Shown piece by piece: positions 11,068-20,075 of a DNA stretch of 64,000 nt. The stretch covers positions 421,570-485,569 of the forward strand of contig NZ_LMUT01000003.1 of assembly GCF_009765785.1 (NCBI RefSeq). Direction: 5' to 3'. The stretch's first letter is position 1. Every line of letters begins with the position of its first letter. The position numbers and the translations under genes are program-made. A model generated the notes under the pieces. It was not told the DNA's origin and did no database searches. It saw only the letters and a program-made list of their open reading frames with translations. This DNA is from Granulicella sp. L46. Lineage in GTDB: Bacteria > Acidobacteriota > Terriglobia > Terriglobales > Acidobacteriaceae.

Positions 11068-11313
11068 GTGCAGTATCCATTCCCGGTGCACGACCAGAAC
11101 GAGCGGCCATTGAAGGGCCCAGGCATGAGCGATCGCGAGGCCCTGCGTCGTATCCGCCCGCGAACCCTGCGCGACAAAAATTCCCTTCTCTGGTCGTTTG
11201 TCTGTTTTGTTCTTATCGTTTTGTTCGTGCTCTTTGTCGGCAGTGTGATTCATATCTCTCCTTTAAGCGGGAAAGACTTGCGCGTCACGCAAACACCCGA
11301 CTCCCACCGTTAG
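11068..11313 (+). CDS. Small single-pass membrane protein, unknown
   Basis: An 81-residue hypothetical protein starting at GTG. AGAGG, which overlaps the stop codon of the upstream ATPase gene, lies six bases before the GTG, a good ribosome-binding site, so the two genes are probably co-translated. Residues about 40-62 (LLWSFVCFVLIVLFVLFVGSV) form one transmembrane helix after a basic stretch RRIRPRTLRDK, predicting the N-terminus inside. An ATG at 11125 is an alternative start. No family recognised. Confidence 0.55.
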   Translation: MQYPFPVHDQNERPLKGPGMSDREALRRIRPRTLRDKNSLLWSFVCFVLIVLFVLFVGSVIHISPLSGKDLRVTQTPDSHR

Positions 11314-11417
11314 CGAGAGCAACCGCCGGGTGCCCCATTCATACGCGCACTTGCGGATGAGTGGGATGTACGATGTCCGGAGTATCACCGCTGTCGCCTT
11401 CTCTATCCCCTGTCGCC

Positions 11418-12332
11418 ATGCCCGAACTCCCCGACATCACGGCCTATCTAACCGCCCTCGCCCCGCGCGTCCTCAACCAGCCCCTCGAGCACCTCCGCAT
11501 CGCCTCGCCCCTCCTCCTCCGCACGGCCATCCCACCCATCGCCTCCATCGAAGGCCAACCGATCCGCGCCCTCCGCCGCATCGGCAAGCGCATCGTCTTC
11601 GCCTTCGACGACGAACTCTTCCTGGTCCTCCACCTGATGATCGCCGGCCGCCTCCACTGGCGCGATCTCGACCCGAAAAAACCCCGTCCCACCCTAGGTG
11701 GCCGCAACAACCTAGCCGCCTTCGACTTCCCCAACGGCACCCTCACCCTCACCGAAGCCGGTACCAAGCGTCGCGCCGCCCTCCACCTGGTCCGTGGCGA
11801 ATCCGCATTAGCCGACCTCGACCCCGGCGGCCTCGACCCCCTGGCCCTCACCCTCGAAACTTTCCAGCAAACCCTCACCGCAGAAAACCGCACCCTCAAG
11901 CGTGCCCTCACCGACCCCCGCATCCTCTCCGGCATCGGCAACGCCTACTCCGACGAGATCCTCCACGCCGCCCAACTCTCCCCGCTCGCCCAAACCCGCA
12001 AGCTAACCCTCGAAGAATTCCAACGCCTCTACACCGCCACACGCGACACCCTGGAAACATGGGTAGCCCGATTCAACGCCGAAGCCCAAACAAAATTCCC
12101 CGAAAAAGTCACCGCCTTCCGCCCCGACATGGCAGCGCACGGCCGCTACCTCCAGCCCTGCCCCCGCTGCGGCTCGCCCATCCAACGTATCCGCTACGCC
12201 GACAACGAGACCAACTACTGCCCCGCCTGCCAGACCAACGGCAAGGTCCTCGCCGACCGCAGCCTCTCCCGCCTCCTAGGCTCCGACTGGCCCCGCACCC
12301 TCGACGAGCTCGAAGCCCTCAAGCGTAAGTGA
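11418..12332 (+). CDS. Fpg/Nei-family DNA glycosylase
   Basis: A 304-residue base-excision repair enzyme that removes oxidised bases and nicks the abasic site. The start at 11418 gives the mature N-terminus PELPDI after Met removal; Pro2 and Glu3 are the catalytic residues of the family, and the usual Glu6 is Asp here. GKRIVFAF (about 53-60) is the conserved lysine loop, RILSGIGNAYSDEILHAA the helix-two-turn-helix, and CPRC...CPAC near residues 252-274 the zinc finger. An upstream in-frame ATG at 11361 would bury Pro2 and is rejected. Fpg (8-oxoguanine) or Nei-like specificity cannot be fixed. Confidence 0.93.
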   Translation: MPELPDITAYLTALAPRVLNQPLEHLRIASPLLLRTAIPPIASIEGQPIRALRRIGKRIVFAFDDELFLVLHLMIAGRLHWRDLDPKKPRPTLGGRNNLAAFDFPNGTLTLTEAGTKRRAALHLVRGESALADLDPGGLDPLALTLETFQQTLTAENRTLKRALTDPRILSGIGNAYSDEILHAAQLSPLAQTRKLTLEEFQRLYTATRDTLETWVARFNAEAQTKFPEKVTAFRPDMAAHGRYLQPCPRCGSPIQRIRYADNETNYCPACQTNGKVLADRSLSRLLGSDWPRTLDELEALKRK

Positions 12333-12352
12333 CGCAGCATCCGCGCCTCCAC

Positions 12353-12364
12353 TAAACTTCCTCC
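12353..12364 (+). promoter_or_regulatory. Candidate -10 element for a leaderless mRNA
   Basis: TAAACT at 12353-12358 lies exactly six bases before the ATG at 12365, the same spacing as for the AAA+ gene at 9481. The intervening TCCTCC is not a Shine-Dalgarno sequence. Confidence 0.35.
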
Positions 12365-13444
12365 ATGCGCCTTCCCGCCCTCTTCCTGCTCGCGCTACTC
12401 ACCTCGTCCCTCGCTCTCGCCCAGCACCTCAACCCCCGCGCCTCCTTCCTCGACGTCCCAGCCCGCCAACAGGCCCTAGCCCCCACCACCAACCCTCTCC
12501 TCCTCGCCGCCATCAAGAGCCTCCACTCCTGCGTCGCCACGCCCACAGTCCCCGCGCCACCCGTCCCCATGGACATCCCGCACCACTACCTCTCCGGCTC
12601 CAGCGGCCCCATCAACCCCGCCGAAGCCGTCGCCACGCGCCCTTACTCTGACTTCGAGCACCGCATCACGGACGGCATGAACCAGTACGTCGCCACCAAC
12701 AACCACGCCGAATCCGCCTGCGCCCTCGCCCAGCTAGACACCTGGGCCCAGGCCCACGCCCTACTCGACTACCCGCCCCGCTCCCAGTCCTGGTACCAAG
12801 TCGAGTGGACCCTAGGCGCCGCCGCCATCACCACCTCCGTCCTCGTCAACGACCCCACCCTCAACCCCGCGCAGCTCCACCGCGTCATAACCTGGCTCGA
12901 CGCGGTCTCCCGCAAAGACCTCACCTTCGAGCGCCCCGAAGACATGAACAACCACCACTACTGGCGCGCCCTCGCAGCCACCGCCACCGGCGTCGTCGCC
13001 TCCGACGACACCCTCTTCCACTACGGCATCACCGCCTACAAAGATGCCATCAAAGAAATCGACCCCGCCGGCGCCTTCCCCCGCGAGATGGCCCGCCACG
13101 AAAACGCGATCCACTACCAGGGTTTCGCGCTACCCCCCCTCATCCTCATCGCCGAGTTCGCCTCCCGCCAAGGCATCGACCTCTACGCCTACCAATCCCA
13201 CAACCGCTCTATCCGAGACGCCATCCTCTTCTACGGCCGCGCTGTCGCCGACCCCAACCTCGTCAAGCCCTACACCTCCGACGCCCAGAAGGTCGACTTC
13301 CACGCCAACGACTTCGCCGCCTTCAACTTCTACGTCGCACACTACGGCACCGACGGCCTCCCACCTTCCATCACCGAAGCCCTCCAACAACCCACCACCG
13401 AAACCCGCATCGGCGGCAACACCACAGTTCTCGCCGCTAAATAA
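12365..13444 (+). CDS. Alginate lyase-like periplasmic protein (PL5/AlgL fold)
   Basis: A 359-residue exported protein that resembles AlgL, which cleaves poly-mannuronate by beta-elimination. It has a signal peptide (MRLPALFLLALLTSSLALAQ) and an alpha/alpha-barrel lyase domain. The catalytic motif NNHHYW (195-200) matches the AlgL NNHxYW motif, and FPREMARHENAIHYQGFALPPLI (about 238-260) matches the second active-site segment, with Arg244, His250 and Tyr251. Tandem aromatic and Asn residues suggest an active enzyme. No alginate synthesis gene is nearby, so it may act on environmental or another uronic polymer. Specificity is inferred. Confidence 0.8.
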   Translation: MRLPALFLLALLTSSLALAQHLNPRASFLDVPARQQALAPTTNPLLLAAIKSLHSCVATPTVPAPPVPMDIPHHYLSGSSGPINPAEAVATRPYSDFEHRITDGMNQYVATNNHAESACALAQLDTWAQAHALLDYPPRSQSWYQVEWTLGAAAITTSVLVNDPTLNPAQLHRVITWLDAVSRKDLTFERPEDMNNHHYWRALAATATGVVASDDTLFHYGITAYKDAIKEIDPAGAFPREMARHENAIHYQGFALPPLILIAEFASRQGIDLYAYQSHNRSIRDAILFYGRAVADPNLVKPYTSDAQKVDFHANDFAAFNFYVAHYGTDGLPPSITEALQQPTTETRIGGNTTVLAAK

Positions 13445-13523
13445 CGCGAATACCGCGATGACTTCTGCTTATCCCTCCCATACCGCATCACATGCCGCTG
13501 TATCCTGAAACCAGAGGGTTCCC

Positions 13524-14195
13524 ATGTCCACTACCCAAACCATCTTCGACATCACCGCCCCCACCTACGACGCCGACCGCGCCAAGCTCATCCCCTGCTT
13601 CGACGCCTTCTACCGCCGCACCACCGATCTTATCGCCCACGACGCCAAGAACATCCTCGACCTCGGTGCCGGCACCGGCCTGCTCTCGCAGTTCGTTCGT
13701 CAGTGGTACCCCGACGCCCACATCGTCCTCGCCGACCTCTCGGAACCCATGATCGCGAAGGCGCGCGAGCGCTTCGCCAACGATAACAACGTCACCTTCG
13801 AGGTCACCGACTACACCACCGCGCCCATCAACGGCACCTACGACTCCATCGTCTCCGCGCTCTCCATCCATCACATCGACCACGATGCCAAGCGCGCCCT
13901 CTTCGCCAAGATCTTCCGCGCGCTCCGCCCCGGCGGCACCTTCGTCAACGCCGAGCAAGTCGCCGGCCCCACTCCCGCCCTCGACGCCGTCTACAAATCC
14001 CTCTGGCTCCAGCAAGTCCGCGAAGGTGGAGCCACCCCCCAACAAATCGCCGACTCCCTCTACCGCCAGCAGGATGACCGCTGCGCCTCCGTCGAAGAGC
14101 AGCTTCACTGGATGCGCGAAGCCGGCTTCACCGACGCAGACTGCTGGTTCAAAGACAACCGTTTCGCCGTCTTAGCCGGTACCCGCCCCGCCTAG
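13524..14195 (+). CDS. Class I SAM-dependent methyltransferase
   Basis: A 223-residue methyltransferase. Motif I NILDLGAGTGLLSQ (about 43-56) binds SAM, VLADLSEPMIAKAR follows as motif post-I, and YDSIVSALSIHHI and IFRALRPGGTFVNAEQV are the later conserved strands. The pattern is that of Methyltransf_25/UbiE-like small-molecule enzymes. AGAGG is near the ATG. It stands alone between the lyase-like gene and the VWA gene. Substrate unknown. Confidence 0.9.
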   Translation: MSTTQTIFDITAPTYDADRAKLIPCFDAFYRRTTDLIAHDAKNILDLGAGTGLLSQFVRQWYPDAHIVLADLSEPMIAKARERFANDNNVTFEVTDYTTAPINGTYDSIVSALSIHHIDHDAKRALFAKIFRALRPGGTFVNAEQVAGPTPALDAVYKSLWLQQVREGGATPQQIADSLYRQQDDRCASVEEQLHWMREAGFTDADCWFKDNRFAVLAGTRPA

Positions 14196-14510
14196 TTTCC
14201 CCCTCGGCTGCGCTCTTCCCACCGCGACATCCTCTCAAGAGCGTTCAGCGCCCGCACGTTCACGCTGTCATCCTGAGCGAAGCGCAGAGCGCGCAGCCGA
14301 AGGACCCGCCACCAATCCGATCCAGACCCGCGGCCCGCGCCTTCCACCCATAAACCCCGCCGTTGCCCTTGCCTTTCTTTCTGTCATTCCCTCTGGGAAT
14401 CTGCTGTGTCGCCCGCCCCGAATCCACAACCCCCGCCAAGCGTCTAATCTATAACCAGCGCGGATTCGTCTTTCCCTATCCTCTATCCCTTACCCTCTAC
14501 CCACTGCCTT
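14196..14510. repeat. Intergenic stretch with two dispersed repeat types
   Basis: The 315 bases between the methyltransferase and VWA genes carry one copy of the repeat starting GTCATCCTGAGCGAAGCGCA (about 14266-14308, ending CGAAGGACCC) and one copy of the repeat with TTTCTTTCTGTCATTCCCTC (about 14375-14405, ending GGGAATCTGCT). Both recur at 40.8, 41.7-41.9 and 46.3-47.2 kb, always between genes. No gene seen. Confidence 0.75.
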
Positions 14511-15737
14511 ATGAAACTCACCCGCTACACCAAGTTCACCGGCGACCTCTCCTCGAGCGTAGGCCTCGAAGACCTCCTGCAGGCCCTCTCCGACTTCCTC
14601 CTCGACTCCGGCTTTCAGGACCCCTATTCCCCCTTCCAAAACGCAGACGACTCCATGGAGAGCCTCCGCGAGGCCATCCGCCAGGCCCTCGAATCCGGCG
14701 AGCTCCTCGATGAAGACGCCCAGGAGCAGTTCGAAAAACTCGACGCCGCGCAAGTCGAAGAACTCATCGACAAGATCATCCAGCGCATGAAGGACGAGTC
14801 CTACCTCAACGCCGAAGAACCCTCCGAAGGCCAGGGCGCCGCCGGCGAGGGCAACGACACGGACGCCAAATTCGAAGTCACCGACAAGGGCATGGACTTC
14901 CTCGGCTACAAAGCCCTCCGCGACCTCCTCGGCCCCATCGGCAAATCCTCCCTCGGCCGCCACGACACGCGCCACGAAGCCGCCGGCGTCGAAACCAACG
15001 GCTCCTCCAAGCTCTACGAGTTCGGCGACTCTCTCAACCTCGACATCCCGGCCACCCTCAACAGCGTCTTCGCTCGCGAAGGCCCCCCCGACGGCTCCGG
15101 CGTCCTCAACCTCGAGTATGGCGACCTGCAAGTCCAGCAAGCCGACTACCAGTCTTCCTGCGCCACAGTAGTTCTCCTCGACTGCTCGCACTCGATGATC
15201 CTCTACGGCGAAGACCGCTTCACCCCGGCCAAACGCGTAGCGATGGCGCTAGCCCACCTCATCCGCACCCAATACCCCGGCGACTCCATCGACCTCGTCC
15301 TCTTCCACGACTCCGCCGAGCACATACCCATCTCGCAACTCCCCCGAGTCAAAGTCGGTCCCCACTACACCAACACCCGCGAAGGCCTGCGTGTAGCCCA
15401 ACGCGTCCTCCGCGGCTCCGGCAAAGACATGAAACAGATCGTCATGATCACCGACGGCAAACCCTCCGCCCTCACCCTCGACGACGGCCGCATCTACAAA
15501 AACGCCTTCGGCCTCGACCCCATCGTCATCGCCGAAACCCTCGAAGAGGTCAGCCGCTGCAAACGCGCCGGCATCATGATCAACACCTTCATGCTAGCCA
15601 ACGAATTCCAGCTCATCCAGTTCGTCCAGAAGATGTCCGCGATGTGCCGCGGCAAAGCCTACTTCACCACCCCGCAAACACTAGGCAACTATCTCCTGAT
15701 GGACTTTATGTCCCGCCGCTCCAAGCAGGTAAATTAG
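14511..15737 (+). CDS. VWA-domain protein, probable partner of the MoxR-like ATPase
   Basis: A 408-residue protein with an acidic, helical N-terminal half (about 15-110, with [15 protein letters not shown] and a Glu-rich stretch) and a C-terminal von Willebrand A domain. The metal-ion-dependent adhesion site is complete: D224-C-S226-H-S228, Thr in HYTNT (about 287-289), and Asp315 in MITDGK. In MoxR and Mg-chelatase systems the VWA protein binds substrate and is remodelled by the AAA+ partner; here the likely partner is the ATPase at 9481-11058. The target is unknown. Cytoplasmic, no signal peptide. Confidence 0.85.
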   Translation: MKLTRYTKFTGDLSSSVGLEDLLQALSDFLLDSGFQDPYSPFQNADDSMESLREAIRQALESGELLDEDAQEQFEKLDAAQVEELIDKIIQRMKDESYLNAEEPSEGQGAAGEGNDTDAKFEVTDKGMDFLGYKALRDLLGPIGKSSLGRHDTRHEAAGVETNGSSKLYEFGDSLNLDIPATLNSVFAREGPPDGSGVLNLEYGDLQVQQADYQSSCATVVLLDCSHSMILYGEDRFTPAKRVAMALAHLIRTQYPGDSIDLVLFHDSAEHIPISQLPRVKVGPHYTNTREGLRVAQRVLRGSGKDMKQIVMITDGKPSALTLDDGRIYKNAFGLDPIVIAETLEEVSRCKRAGIMINTFMLANEFQLIQFVQKMSAMCRGKAYFTTPQTLGNYLLMDFMSRRSKQVN

Positions 15738-15787
15738 CGGCACCGAAAGAATTCATCCGCTCGCTCTGCATCATGCAAGCAAGTCAA

Positions 15788-16459
15788 CTAGGCAGCTCCA
15801 CCAGCCGCAAGCGCCTTGATATCCTTCACCTCAAGCACCTGCTTCGGATACCCCGCCAGCACGCTGTTGATCATAGCCAGCCCAACCTCGCGCATCGTGC
15901 ACCCCTGGTTCGGCAGCACTCGATACAGCACCGGAATTATCCAAGCAAAATATTTGTAGTACGACGGAACATTCCGCTGCCCCGCAGTCGCCCCAATGTA
16001 TCCCGGCCGAAAGTTATACACCCCCCGAAACCCAATCCTCATCAGCGCATTCTCCGTCCGCCCCTTCACCCGCGCCCACATCACGCGCCCCTTCTCCGAA
16101 CTATCCGTCCCCGCACCCGAAACATAATCAAACACCATCCCCGGGTTCAACCCCGCCAGCACCTCGGCAAAGTGCAGCGTCACGTCATACGTAACGCGCG
16201 TGTACTCGTCTTCCTTCATCCCCACCGAGCTAACGCCCGCACAATAGAAGCACCCGTCATATCCACTCAACTGATCCTTCACGCCGTCCAGTTCCATGAA
16301 GTCCGGCACCAGCAACTCCTTTAGCTTCGGATGCGCTCGCCCGAACGCCTTGCGCCCCACCAGTAGCACCTCCTCAACCTCCGGATGCGTCAGGCACTCC
16401 AGCAGCACACCCTCACCCACCATTCCCGTAGCGCCCGTAATGATCACCTTGATCGCCAT
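15788..16459 (-). CDS. NAD(P)-binding Rossmann-fold protein (SDR, HTATIP2-like)
   Basis: A 223-residue atypical short-chain dehydrogenase. The N-terminal IITGATGMVGEGVL gives the GATGxxG dinucleotide motif (8-14), followed by VLLVGRKAF. The catalytic Tyr-Lys pair of classical SDRs is not obvious; a YVSGAGTDSSEKG segment and an RPGYIGA segment match the HTATIP2/NmrA-like subgroup. GGAGG is a few bases before the ATG. It lies 11 bases after the MetX-like gene and is the last gene of the minus-strand trehalose transcription unit. Role unknown. Confidence 0.82.
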   Translation of the reverse strand: MAIKVIITGATGMVGEGVLLECLTHPEVEEVLLVGRKAFGRAHPKLKELLVPDFMELDGVKDQLSGYDGCFYCAGVSSVGMKEDEYTRVTYDVTLHFAEVLAGLNPGMVFDYVSGAGTDSSEKGRVMWARVKGRTENALMRIGFRGVYNFRPGYIGATAGQRNVPSYYKYFAWIIPVLYRVLPNQGCTMREVGLAMINSVLAGYPKQVLEVKDIKALAAGGAA

Positions 16460-16470
16460 CAGCCCTCCAT

Positions 16471-17613
16471 CTATTTCGCGTCCATAAACGCAGCAATGTG
16501 TTCGTTCAAAAACTTCTCATCCGCAGGACTAGCCCCCGCTCCCGCCGGATGTCCCCACAAGCTCGGTATCGGCAGCAGCGTAACCCGCGGAATAAACTGC
16601 GCTTCATACTGCGCATCCGTCACCGGAAAATACAAATCCGTAGCCGACGGCATAAACAACACCGGCACCTTAATCGACGCCAGCGCCTTCTTCTCATCCC
16701 CGCCAAACCCCGGCGTCGCGCCCACATCGTTCTTCTCCCAAGTCCGCATCTGCAGAATCAAATTGTTAGCATCCGCCCCGGGAATAAAATCGGTCTTGTA
16801 CTGCTGCACCACCTGCTCAAACGTCGTACCCTTCGGCGAATCCGTCCGCCACAGCTCCTGCCTCCACCACTCCTGCGAGTAGAGCCACCCCGTCCACATC
16901 AACGAGAACTCCTCAATCCCCTTCTTCGGCTCGACCGTATAGTCCCCACCCTTGAACGCATCATCCGTCTCGATCGCCCCAATCTCCCCCTCGTTCCGCA
17001 CAATGCCGTGCCCATACGTTTTGGCCGTCCCACTCGTCGCCACAATCCGGTCCATGAAATCCGGATAGCTCACCGCCCACTGAAACGCCTGCTGCGCCCC
17101 CATCGAAAACCCAATCACCGCCCGCAGATGCTTCACCCCAAGTTGTTCCGTCAGCATCTGATGCACAGCGTTCACGTTGTCCCGTATCGTCATCACCGGA
17201 AACCGCGGCCCATGGAACGGCTCCGGCGTATTGCTCGGCGAGCTCGACCGTCCATTCCCAAACAACTCACTCGTAATCAGAAACAGCTTCGTCGGATCGA
17301 GCGCCTTCCCCTTCGCAATTCCGCCCTCCCCGATCAACCATCCATACCCATGCATCTCCGCCATGTAGTGCGAAGGCAGCAGCACCGCATTATCCCCCGC
17401 GGCATCCAGCTTCCCATACGTGCCATACACAATCTTCGCCTCGGGCAGCACCACGCCACTCTCGGTCTTAAAGTTCTTGATCACGAACTCATGCTGCACC
17501 GGCTCCTTCGACTCCACCTTCGCCTGCGCCCGCACCACCCCACCTGCACACCCCACCACCACACACAGCCACATCATCCGCTTCCAAACCATCGCGCTCC
17601 TCCATTCACCCAC
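16471..17613 (-). CDS. Secreted MetX-like alpha/beta hydrolase
   Basis: A 380-residue protein of the homoserine O-acetyltransferase/MetX-like alpha/beta-hydrolase group. It has a signal peptide (WKRMMWLCVVVGCAGGVVRAQA), unlike cytoplasmic MetX, so methionine synthesis is unlikely. The nucleophile elbow is GFSMGAQQ (about 170), and late Asp (PSATDLYFP) and His (LWGHPAGAG) residues complete a triad. The MetX-type segment FPVMTIRDNV is present. A second ATG six codons in is an alternative start. It sits 39 bases after the NUDIX gene and 11 before the SDR gene. Probably an exported esterase or acyltransferase. Confidence 0.75.
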   Translation of the reverse strand: MGEWRSAMVWKRMMWLCVVVGCAGGVVRAQAKVESKEPVQHEFVIKNFKTESGVVLPEAKIVYGTYGKLDAAGDNAVLLPSHYMAEMHGYGWLIGEGGIAKGKALDPTKLFLITSELFGNGRSSSPSNTPEPFHGPRFPVMTIRDNVNAVHQMLTEQLGVKHLRAVIGFSMGAQQAFQWAVSYPDFMDRIVATSGTAKTYGHGIVRNEGEIGAIETDDAFKGGDYTVEPKKGIEEFSLMWTGWLYSQEWWRQELWRTDSPKGTTFEQVVQQYKTDFIPGADANNLILQMRTWEKNDVGATPGFGGDEKKALASIKVPVLFMPSATDLYFPVTDAQYEAQFIPRVTLLPIPSLWGHPAGAGASPADEKFLNEHIAAFMDAK

Positions 17614-17652
17614 AACGAGCCCAGCCTACACCAACGCCCCAATCCCTATCCC

Positions 17653-18246
17653 CTATCTCCTGCTCTTCTCCCACACGCGATACACGCCCCACGCTGCCGC
17701 CGTGCAGTTATCCATCACGCGCCCATCCAACAGCATCGCCTCAAACTCACTCACGGCCACGCGATGCACCGTCATGTCATCTTCTTCCGGATCGCGCGCA
17801 GTCTCTCCCGACGTCAGCCCCTCGGCCAGGAACACATGATGAATCTGCCGCATCGCTCCATAGGCAATCCACAAATCGGCCAGCGGAGTCATCGTCTCCA
17901 CACGCAACCCAGTCTCCTCCGCCAACTCCCCCCGCGCCAACTCCTCCGCATTCACTTCCGCGGTCTCCCACCCACCCTGCGGCAGCTCGTAATACGTCCC
18001 ACCCACCGTGTAGCGGAACTGGCGCACCAGCCACACAAACTCCCCATCCTCCGTCCTCTCCAGCGGAATCACAATGCAAGCCGGGTCTTTATCCATCACC
18101 CCATAGATCCCGCGCGTCCCCCTGCCGCCCGGACCCACGCCCCGCTCAATCACATCCTCCCTCACCCTGCACCAAGGATTCCGATATACCTCGCGGCTAC
18201 TAATCGTCTTAATCGACACCTTATCCCCCTCTGTGGATGTCGCCAT
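17653..18246 (-). CDS. NUDIX hydrolase, ADP-sugar pyrophosphatase-like
   Basis: A 197-residue NUDIX enzyme. The box runs from GGWETAE to GELAEETGL (about 92-117). It deviates in two ways: the spacing between the first Glu and the core is one residue longer than the consensus, and the usual Arg-Glu is Gly-Glu (ARGELAEE). The catalytic EExG core is intact. The FVWLVRQFRYTVGGTYYELP segment is typical of ADP-ribose/ADP-glucose pyrophosphatases. It starts 11 bases after treZ and is probably in the same transcript; hydrolysis of an ADP- or other nucleoside-diphosphate sugar would suit that setting. Substrate is inferred. Confidence 0.85.
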   Translation of the reverse strand: MATSTEGDKVSIKTISSREVYRNPWCRVREDVIERGVGPGGRGTRGIYGVMDKDPACIVIPLERTEDGEFVWLVRQFRYTVGGTYYELPQGGWETAEVNAEELARGELAEETGLRVETMTPLADLWIAYGAMRQIHHVFLAEGLTSGETARDPEEDDMTVHRVAVSEFEAMLLDGRVMDNCTAAAWGVYRVWEKSRR

Positions 18247-18257
18247 TATCGCAGCGT

Positions 18258-20027
18258 CTAATGCACCTCGCGGTCTTCCGCCTGCTCGGTCGTCGACATC
18301 AACACCGCGATCGTCATCCCGGGCAACTCAATCTTCCCCTCCGCAACCGCCACCCCGTCGCGCGAAACCAGCGTCAGCTTCTCCCCCTCCAGCAAATCAA
18401 AAGGGTAAGGCTCCTCCCCCAGATTCACTACGATCCGCGCTTCATCCCTCACGATCACCAGCGTCCGCCGCGCCTCGTCACTCGACACCAGCAGATGTTG
18501 CATACTCCCATCATTCAACGCCACCGTGCATCGCCGCAGCTTGATCAGCGACTTCGTCCACGCCAGCATCTCCCCATGCTTACCCTCGCCAATCTCACTC
18601 CAATTCAACTTCGATCGCTCGAACGTCTCGATCTCCTCGGGATTCGGAACCTCGTCGCCAAATCCAAACACCGCAAAGTCGCGCTTTCGCCCCTCTGCCA
18701 CCAACTTACGCATCTCGTCATCTTCATGATCCGCAAAATACTGGAACGGCGTCGACGCAGCGAACTCCTCGCCCATAAACAGCATGGGAACATACGGCGC
18801 CATCAACACCAATCCAATCGCGACCTTCGCAGCATCCAACCCGCACAGCTGCTCCAGCCGCTCACCCTTTGCCCGATTCCCCACCTGGTCATGGTTCTGA
18901 TCGAAGTGCACAAAATGGTGCGCCGACAAACCCTCCGCCAATCTCCCATGCTTACTCTTCCTGTAACTCGAATACTGTCCGTCATACACATACGCATGCT
19001 TCAACGCCTTGTGTAGATCCGACAGCTTCCCGAAATCTCCGTAATACCCCCGATCCATCTCCTTCGTGTACAGCAGCGAAAACAGCGCATGATGGAAGTC
19101 ATCGCTCCACTGCGAATCCATCCCATACCCATGCGCCTCGCGCGGACGAATCACTCGCGGATCATTCAGATCGCTCTCCGCAATCAAATAAAATTCTTTC
19201 CCCACCGTCGAACTCAACCGCTCCACTTCAGTCGACAACTGCTCCATAAAATGCACCGCCGACCGATCGATATACTCGTGCACCGCATCGAACCTCAATC
19301 CATCACAGTGATAATCCTTCAGCCACATCAGCGCGTTGTCGACGAAGAATCGCCGCACCTCGTCGCTACCACCCTCATCCAGATTCACCGCATCGCCCCA
19401 CGGCGTCTTATGCTTCTTCGTCAGGTACGGCCCAAACTTGTTCGCATAACTCCCCACCGGCCCAAAGTGGTTGTACACCACATCCAGAATCACGCTCAGC
19501 CCTCGCGCATGGCTCGCGTCTACAAATCGCTTCAATCCATCGGGCCCACCATACGGCTCGTGCGTCGCGAACAGTGCGACACCGTCATACCCCCAACCCC
19601 TCTGCCCGGCAAATTCCGCCACCGGCATCAGTTCAATATGCGTGATCCCAAGCTCGGCAAGATAATCCAGGTGCTCAATCGCTCCATCGAACGTTCCAGC
19701 CTCGCTAAACGTCCCAATATGCAGCTCGTACAACACTGCCCCCGTCTTCGGAGACCCCCGCCACAACTGGTCATGCCAAACAAAGTCCTCATGGTTGTAA
19801 AGCCGCGACGGCCCATGCACACCATCCCTCTGGCATAGACTGCGCGGGTCCGGATATGCCATCGGATCATCATCGACCAGAAATGCATACGTGTCACCAC
19901 ACTGCGCATCCTCCACCACAAGCGTCCACCACCCCCGCTTGTTCGGCCCCTTCATTGGCAACACCTGGTCGCGCCACTTCACCGACATTGTTTTCGCCCG
20001 CGGTGCCCACACTCCAAACTTGTGCAT
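18258..20027 (-). CDS. treZ: Malto-oligosyltrehalose trehalohydrolase
   Basis: Releases free trehalose from maltooligosyl-trehalose made by TreY. The 589 residues contain an N-terminal CBM48-like domain (FGVWAPRAKTMSVKW), then a GH13 barrel: ILDVVYNHFGPVG (region I), GLRFDAVHEYID with the nucleophile Asp, FYLIAESDLNDPRV with the acid Glu, and VHFDQNHDQVGNRAKGERL (region IV, the TreZ-specific 'QNHDQVGNRA'). Usual family length. AGGTAGGAG directly precedes the ATG. 48 bases separate it from treY. Confidence 0.96.
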   Translation of the reverse strand: MHKFGVWAPRAKTMSVKWRDQVLPMKGPNKRGWWTLVVEDAQCGDTYAFLVDDDPMAYPDPRSLCQRDGVHGPSRLYNHEDFVWHDQLWRGSPKTGAVLYELHIGTFSEAGTFDGAIEHLDYLAELGITHIELMPVAEFAGQRGWGYDGVALFATHEPYGGPDGLKRFVDASHARGLSVILDVVYNHFGPVGSYANKFGPYLTKKHKTPWGDAVNLDEGGSDEVRRFFVDNALMWLKDYHCDGLRFDAVHEYIDRSAVHFMEQLSTEVERLSSTVGKEFYLIAESDLNDPRVIRPREAHGYGMDSQWSDDFHHALFSLLYTKEMDRGYYGDFGKLSDLHKALKHAYVYDGQYSSYRKSKHGRLAEGLSAHHFVHFDQNHDQVGNRAKGERLEQLCGLDAAKVAIGLVLMAPYVPMLFMGEEFAASTPFQYFADHEDDEMRKLVAEGRKRDFAVFGFGDEVPNPEEIETFERSKLNWSEIGEGKHGEMLAWTKSLIKLRRCTVALNDGSMQHLLVSSDEARRTLVIVRDEARIVVNLGEEPYPFDLLEGEKLTLVSRDGVAVAEGKIELPGMTIAVLMSTTEQAEDREVH

Positions 20028-20075
20028 CTCCTACCTCTCGTTCTCAATTTTGTAATCCGCGCGTGAGCGCAACAC

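Noticed and set aside
16498-18261. Plus-strand open frame of 587 codons opposite the MetX-like and NUDIX genes
   Set aside because: Arg/His/Pro-rich shadow spanning two well-supported minus-strand genes, no start signal or family motif.
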